A stretch of DNA of 64,000 nt from Phytoseiulus persimilis. Its lineage: Eukaryota; Arthropoda; Arachnida; Mesostigmata; Phytoseiidae. Below the pieces are notes generated by a model. It was not told the DNA's origin and made no database searches. It saw only the letters and a program-made list of their open reading frames with translations. Of this stretch, positions 58,601 to 64,000 are shown one piece after another; positions within the stretch are counted from its first letter, which is position 1; every line of letters begins with the position of its first letter. The stretch is from contig CM075102.1 in assembly GCA_037576195.1 (NCBI GenBank), positions 1,178,001 through 1,242,000 on the forward strand. The letters are read 5' to 3'. A program made the position numbers and the translations under genes.

Positions 58601-61600
58601 GCAGTCGTGGCTATTTACATCACATTCTTCCCACTTGCGAACGTTCCCCAGCTGCGACAGGGATTGAGAGTCGCCGTCGTTTGGGAGGAACCGATAGAGA
58701 AACCCGAGTTCGTGATCCGTTGGTGCGGGGGGCTAGTGGGAGGCGACTGTTTATTCCCAGTGAAGTAATCGTGCCAGTGCAGAGTCCGCAGCGCTTGTTG
58801 CTGTGTCCTCTTCGCAGCCTAATGAGATCATTGGAGACCTTTCTTGGACCGCATTCCGTGCATCTGTATTAAGACGACCCAAAACCAATTAGGCCCACTT
58901 CTCTGTCTGTCCCACAAACTCGTGTTCCGCGAGCGCTATCGGATCCCGCGGCCTCCATCACCGATGCCAACCAGGTGTCCTGTACGCGAAGATCCTCAGA
59001 GGGAGATCTCTCGAGGAGAGATCGCGCTCCATTCATTCTCAAGACGTAGGAGGAGGAGGGAGGCCAGGAGAGCGGAACCTTCGAAAAGCAGCGACTTGGA
59101 GCTCGGGTCTGAGACGGACGACAGAGATCAGCAGCCAGAAATCGATGGATTCCATGCCATGCTCGCGCCTTCGTGGGAGGTATCGGAAGCGCTGGAGCCC
59201 ATCGAACCACAGAGAGCGCCATTGTCACTGGCGTCGACTGGATTCGCCATTGCACTCGAGCGCCCCCTCCGTAGATCCGGGCTCCAGGCCTCGATTTCAG
59301 GAAACGCAAACGAATATTCGCTGTCGGCACGCAAGCGACACGCTGTTCTCTTCGCTGAGCCAGTAATATGAGCCGCGATTTCTCGGAAGTGGCAGAATTT
59401 GCACTCATACCCACCACGACTGATGATAGAAGTAAGCCTGTTGTGAAAGAAAAGTTCGGGCTGGATCGGCCTTCCACGTGAGGTGGGCCTCCCGAGAGGT
59501 GAGACAGCGGACCGAGCTGGATACCAAGAGGGGAACGCCGCATTCGAGTGAGGGGGATATTCCACTCTCGATTGGAACGAGGAGTTGCGAAAAGTTTTGA
59601 TCGAGATAACTGCTGCATGGTCTCGTGACGGGAGGAACAACCAACGACGACAAAAACGAGCCTTCCGTCTCTTACCAGAAGGAGACACGGATATTTTGCG
59701 CGAACAATCCGAGGGATTTCGCATTCATGATGAGATTTGGAAGATTCTTAGTATCATTCTTGGACGGATAATTGTCATGACTCACTTCAAGCACATCGAT
59801 CTGATCGGCAGAAAAGTTGTTCCAACCCCGTTTTCATCTGCGGTGTCTGGATCGGGTGTGCTGTTATCATTCTCGTTCGCAGCAAATAGCTCTCGTTCAT
59901 GGATATTTACATCCAGGAGAATAGCAGCACACAAAACGCTTCCAAACTCTGGTAGTAACCGCAGATTTGACGGTTATCATTCAACCCAAGTATCCCTCCA
60001 TGACCAGAAATCGTTGAAACTGACGTCAGAACTGGTGTTGATGATGGGCACCAGTCTGTAGTGCGGAGAGAACTTGGTCTGGATAACTTTTTCACGTAAG
60101 GTGAGCCTACCAAGAATAGAAATAGCGGAGATTGGTACTCAGATGAGCGCTGCCTCCGCGTGCTGAAAATTTTACGCTCGAAATCCACAAAAGGGGATGG
60201 AAGTAGTACCCGTTGAGATTGATGCATCTTGCTTTTGTGACGAAATGAATACGCGGCGATGTTTTCGTAGAATTTCCAGAAGTTAGCCGACCGGCTTTTG
60301 CCTTGTTTGCCCATTCAGTTGGGATTGGACCGCAAGCACAATTATTTCAGCAAGATGAATAACCCTGATATGTTTACCTTCCAGCTGCTGGGGTCAAACC
60401 GAGAATTTCATTTCCTCCATCGCTCAGTGCCGCATGCGAGGACACGGCGCAGTCTGAGCCACATGCGCACTCTGAAGTCGCACCCAGACGTAAGTGAATT
60501 CGAACATCCGAACTCTGACATCAGACGCACGAATTCGGTCTCTAGTGGAATATTTCGTCGTCTGTATTCGTCGGACATGAATTTCAAAGCTAGAATTTGT
60601 TCTCAGTCTTCTCTCGCTAGATGCTCGCAGCCACCGAGCGTACTCGCGGCCTCTAGATGGTTGAGAAATCGTGGCCTTGGCAAGACTCCCGACAGTGCAA
60701 TCTCTTTCGCCCGTTTCATAATCTCTGAAATGTAAATTCGTCCGCGTGGTGAGAATGACGCCAGGACCCTGAGCGGAGAAGTTTAATCTGCCTTTATGAG
60801 ACCACTGGTCACCTTGCTCTCCCATCTGAATCCCCATTCCCGTCGTTACGCAAGCCCAACGTTCGAACGGAGAGAATATCTTTTAAAATACGCAATCCTC
60901 TCATGCCCACGCCTACACACACAAAGAAGTTGCTGAAAGGAATCGAAACTTTGCGAACGAAATACACCTACGATATTCCCGAGCCAGAGCTCTTCCAGAG
61001 AATCGATTCCATCGTGTGGTCCAATTTTCGTAACCGACTACACGCTGAGGGGAATAATCGACCCACGTTTCAGCTATCTGATCCATTTCCTACCGGAGGG
61101 TCTCGAAACGTTCTTCGGCTCAGGACCTTGAGCAGGTTCTCCCCGATTTCGGTCCGTAAACCTGCCGAAATCCGTTATTTTCTCTCCGTGGGGCTAATCC
61201 CCCGCAAATAGAGTCGTCTCATCGAGACGGTTGATGGTATGAGGCGCTGAATCAGCTCCGATCGAGGATTTCGAGTGTGTGCTCTTAGTCTGTCACGCTC
61301 CCTTGATTCAGTCGAGGATGCTGTTCCATCTGATGCCGTTTCGCACTTCCCTGCTCCGAATGCCGTCAATAAGTCGTCGACGGCCTTGACCACACGAACA
61401 CTCGGTCCTACGCGCAGGCGGCAGGGCTCCAAGCGGCAACATGAATCTGGTTCTTCCCGCGGCGTTGAAACTTCCGTATTCGTCACTCTGGCATGCTGAC
61501 TGTAGCGCGCAAGCAATCTTCAGCGTGTTGAACCCACCCCTTCAGAGCCCAGAACTTCCGGAGTCGGGGTTCGAGCTCTCCAGAGTCGAGCAAGGAGGGT

Positions 61601-63473
61601 CCCTTGGATTTCCTGCTGTTCTTGCGAACTTGGAGACACCGTGTCAAACTCCTCCAACCTCAATAGCCCCCGCTCTACGAGTAGGCAGTCTGTTTCAAAA
61701 TCGGATCGAAACCCACTCGAGCTCTAACAGACGCTGAGTGTCTCAGAAACTAAATCTTGTTCCGATTGGATTCTTGCGAGCATTCAGCTGCAAGGGTTCC
61801 CTAACAAAGCTTGTCGAGCACGCAACGAAGCCCCACGGGCGTTGAGCGAGGAGATACGCGTAAGCGAGTGGGTGAGCCCCTGCATAACATGCTCCGCAAC
61901 CTCCAGCGATGTCCCGTTCGAATCATTCGAATTACAGAACGAAATTCCGAATGGAATTGCCCTCCTCTGTTGGTCGACTTACAAAAGCCGACTCGATCAT
62001 AATGGTCGGCGAGCGTTGCTACTTCGAAACTTCGCGGTCGGAGTCAGACGAGCGACCCCGCAAGGAAATATCGCCAACACCACTGCGCGCGGAGACCCTG
62101 GTTCAACTTGAGTTTTGGATCTGATTACTTCGCCCTGGAGAAAGGCCCTGGAGTTGCTTCGAGCTCGCGTCTCCGCTCAACCCGCGCGCGGTAGAACAAA
62201 ATTCCGAGAAAACTATGCAGCTTGGACCTCTGGTAAATTAGTTTAGCGGGACGCCATCAATCTTGAATTTCGCCTGAAAATGGATCATTACCTTGAAGGT
62301 GAGGCACGCGATACAGCAGGCGGGGTTTCAACGAACCAAGAGAGGTTACAACCGACTCCGTCTCGCGGTTCTCGAGGAGATCCAACAGCAACATCAGAAC
62401 GAGCCCACGGATCCATATTTTCCGTTTCAGTGGTACCTAGTAAGTGATCCCCTCTCTGACTTCAAATCACTCCGCCAATGATCACGGAACATTCCGAGCT
62501 TGATTACGTCCGAGCCGAGTTATCTTCGGATCGATGTTCGAATACTCACCGGGAAAATCCTTTTCAGAAAAATATAGGGCAAAACGGTGGCAAGCCCCGT
62601 CTAGATCTCAACGTTGAAGCCGCTTGGGCCCAAGGTTCACGGGGAAAAATGTCACCACAGCTATCATGGATGACGGCGTAGACTACATGCATCCCGATCT
62701 GCGAGACAACTACGTAGGTTATTTGGACGCGGGGAAAAAGAACTGTTACATTGTGGAGATCTCCGAGGAGAACTCCGACAAACCATGAGCATCCTCGTTG
62801 ACGGGCAGTCTTCTTTTCCACGGCCTTCCTCCGGAGGCCTTGGGGCAATCGGGGAGCCCTGAAATGGCCCTCTCTCATGGGCAGGCCATATCCAATAGAC
62901 GGGCACATCGGAAGAATTTGGAAATAGCCACGCTCCTTCTTCAAGAATGCTCACGGTAGTTGTGCAGATTCATTGGCGAATCAATACGAGTCTGAATGGA
63001 TTCACTCTCACTGATTGCAGAACGCACGGGCATCGTACGACTTCTCAGGGAACGATCCATTCCCTTATCCTCGATACACCGACGACTGGTTCAACTCACA
63101 CGGAACCCGTTGCGCTGGCGAAGTGGCAGCCAAGCGAGACAACGGCGTCTGCGGTGTCGGCGTCGCCTATAACTCGAAGGTAAGTTACCCGAGTTTCCAC
63201 GATCAGCGCTCAACAAGGGCTTTTGTTAGAGCTCTGTTCTGAGAACGCCAGATGGGAGTTACTCGAACTGACCCAGAGCTTGTCATGCAGGTCGCGGGGA
63301 TCCGAATGCTGGACCAACCCTACATGACCGATTTGATTGAAGCGAACTCCATGGGTCATGAGCCCAACCTCATCGACATCTACTCTGCCTCGTGGGGACC
63401 GACCGATGACGGCAAAACGGTCGACGGTCCTCGCAACGCCACGATGAGAGCGATCGTACGAGGAGTCAACGAG
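55435..63473 (+). CDS. PC2 (amontillado orthologue): Neuroendocrine convertase 2 (PC2), exons 1-6 of a longer gene
   Basis: PC2 is the subtilisin/kexin-type protease that cuts prohormones and proneuropeptides at paired basic residues in secretory granules. Six exons (55435-55626, 60385-60489, 62299-62439, 62568-62713, 63021-63179, 63291-63473), all joining in phase 0, give a signal peptide, the prodomain with an internal HARTRRS site, the activation site RTKR before GYNRL, and the catalytic start. Seen are [22 protein letters not shown] (catalytic Asp), [31 protein letters not shown] (catalytic His) and [20 protein letters not shown]. The oxyanion-hole residue, catalytic Ser and P domain lie beyond the window. 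Exon 4 is one base short (see its entry). The choice of PC2 over furin or PC1 rests on near-identity of exons 5-6 to known PC2. Confidence 0.95.
55627..60384 (+). other. PC2 intron 1 (4.76 kb)
   Basis: Nothing recognisable inside. Between 58844 and 59724 three long frames overlap (249 and 198 codons minus, 175 codons plus). They are Arg/Ser/Pro-rich, which reflects a GC-rich, stop-poor patch and is no proof of a gene. Confidence 0.7.
60385..60489 (+). CDS. PC2: PC2 exon 2 (prodomain)
   Basis: The acceptor is TTTACCTTCCAG and the donor GAC/GTAAGT. 35 codons include [18 protein letters not shown], matching the [11 protein letters not shown] motif of PC2 prodomains with its internal basic cleavage site. 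Confidence 0.93.
60490..62298 (+). other. PC2 intron 2 (1.8 kb)
   Basis: GTAAGT to TTGAAG. No recognisable feature inside. Confidence 0.8.
62299..62439 (+). CDS. PC2: PC2 exon 3 (prodomain end, activation site)
   Basis: 47 codons, phase 0 at both ends. [12 protein letters not shown] is followed by GYNRL; RTKR is the furin-type activation site that separates prodomain and mature protease. [13 protein letters not shown] ends the exon, then GTAAGT. Confidence 0.95.
62440..62567 (+). other. PC2 intron 3 (128 bp)
   Basis: GTAAGT to CCTTTTCAG; a standard short intron. Confidence 0.9.
62568..62713 (+). CDS. PC2: PC2 exon 4 (catalytic Asp), one base short
   Basis: [23 protein letters not shown] is read in the frame set by exon 3. 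[18 protein letters not shown] with the catalytic Asp is read in the frame needed by exon 5. They meet at 62636-62645 (GGTTCACGGGG), where PC2 proteins have Gly-Val-Thr-Gly and one base is missing. The exon is 146 bases, while phase 0 on both sides requires 147. Splice sites (CCTTTTCAG and TAC/GTAGGT) are normal. A sequence error is as likely as a real mutation, since the surrounding introns and codons look conserved. Confidence 0.9.
62714..63020 (+). other. PC2 intron 4 (307 bp)
   Basis: GTAGGT to TGATTGCAG; nothing else seen. Confidence 0.85.
63021..63179 (+). CDS. PC2: PC2 exon 5 (catalytic His)
   Basis: 53 codons in phase 0. It contains [18 protein letters not shown] and [10 protein letters not shown] with the catalytic His, then [10 protein letters not shown] and the donor GTAAGT. 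Confidence 0.96.
63180..63290 (+). other. PC2 intron 5 (111 bp)
   Basis: GTAAGT to TCATGCAG. Confidence 0.9.
63291..63473 (+). CDS. PC2: PC2 exon 6 (substrate-binding region)
   Basis: 61 codons, phase 0. [38 protein letters not shown] and [13 protein letters not shown] are almost unchanged in known PC2 proteins. The donor GAG/GTGAGT is at 63474. Confidence 0.96.
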
Positions 63474-64000
63474 GTGAGTGCCGAGGTTATGCCTTCAATC
63501 TGCTCGATCGAAGCTGGATCACCTCCGCTGCAAGCTGAGACTTTACCACGAATCGAGCGGGGTGGGGTGTTTGTCTAGCTGGGTTTATTGCTGGCTGGCG
63601 TGAGGTCGTTTCCAGCTGTCTCAGTTGGACGGGACCCGACGAGGACGGGTTCGAGCAGGGTGCTACCGGGGTTGGATTTCCACTTTGCACGTGCTCCACA
63701 ACAAATTTGCTGAAAGCGCACGCGTTCTCTAAGCTCTACAATGTTTGGGGATCAGAATTGAATTTCGCCAAATTAGGCGACCATACCAGAATCGAACGAC
63801 CCGAGGCGCCAAGTCGCAAGCCATTCCGATGAGTTTTCTAAGCGGATCATATCAAGGATTTCGCGCCACGGCTCGCCCTAGTCTGCGGACTGTAATCGAG
63901 CGCGTTTCCGATGGCAATCATCCCAGACTTGTTTCCAACCATCGTAGCGGCAGGGGAGAGGAATCATGCTCGGAATCAACGGACTAGATGCTTCTTGCAG
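63474..64000 (+). other. PC2 intron 6, to the window end
   Basis: No exon seen. The last bases, GATGCTTCTTGCAG, form a good splice acceptor ending exactly at 64000, so exon 7 probably starts at the first base after the window. Confidence 0.75.

Noticed and set aside
60021-60028. TGACGTCA, a perfect cAMP response element, in PC2 intron 1
   Set aside because: An 8-base palindrome is expected about once in a window of this size, and nothing else around it supports a regulatory site.
1-64000. CRISPR array or bacterial operon structure
   Set aside because: No regular short repeats with spacers were seen, and introns and eukaryotic transposons make the window clearly eukaryotic.

Overview
The window is eukaryotic and almost certainly metazoan: it has GT-AG introns, LTR and non-LTR retrotransposons, Tc1, hAT, pogo and Helitron-type DNA transposons, and at the right end the start of a spliced prohormone convertase 2 (PC2; Drosophila amontillado) gene. 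The transposon families and the copia-type primer site point to an arthropod. A chelicerate or mite is a weaker guess from the look of the hAT and Helitron proteins. I cannot name the species.

Left part (1 to about 17.7 kb) is a nest of mobile elements whose order of arrival can be read from junctions. The oldest is copia-2, seen as an LTR tail (6123-6151), primer site, gag, protease, integrase and the start of reverse transcriptase, ending near 17738. Into its LTR went copia-1 (1-6122; 5' LTR cut by the window edge). Copia-1 was later hit in its RNase H region by a Tc1-like element (4073-5653, between TA dinucleotides). A hAT element (6153-8322, 8-bp target duplication CTCATCAG) sits exactly on the LTR/primer-site border of copia-2. 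A Helentron-like rolling-circle element (about 10344-16699) sits in the copia-2 integrase. It carries Rep, Pif1-type helicase, an endonuclease-like domain and a separate intact RPA-like gene, and ends in a short hairpin. A coding-like segment of unknown origin (about 9896-10255) also interrupts copia-2.

Middle part (17.7-37.3 kb): a decayed, intron-bearing cortactin-like pseudogene (about 18272-19820), a 45-bp minisatellite (24239-24765), a third copia relic (25021-25860), and a non-LTR retrotransposon on the minus strand (about 37262 down to 33270). That retrotransposon is split by a pogo/jerky-type transposon (34206-36574, TA target) just before its reverse-transcriptase FADD motif. Long stretches between these show nothing I can assign.

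Right part (37.3-64 kb): about 18 kb without a recognisable gene leads to PC2 on the plus strand. Six exons are visible (55435-63473), covering signal peptide, prodomain, the activation site and the catalytic Asp and His. The next exon should begin just past the window, since the last bases form a splice acceptor. Exon 4 is one base short of the length that its phase requires, which is either a real frameshift or a sequence error.

Apart from PC2 and the RPA-like gene, every coding region here is broken by stops or frameshifts, so the left half looks like a transposon graveyard beside a conserved neuroendocrine protease gene.
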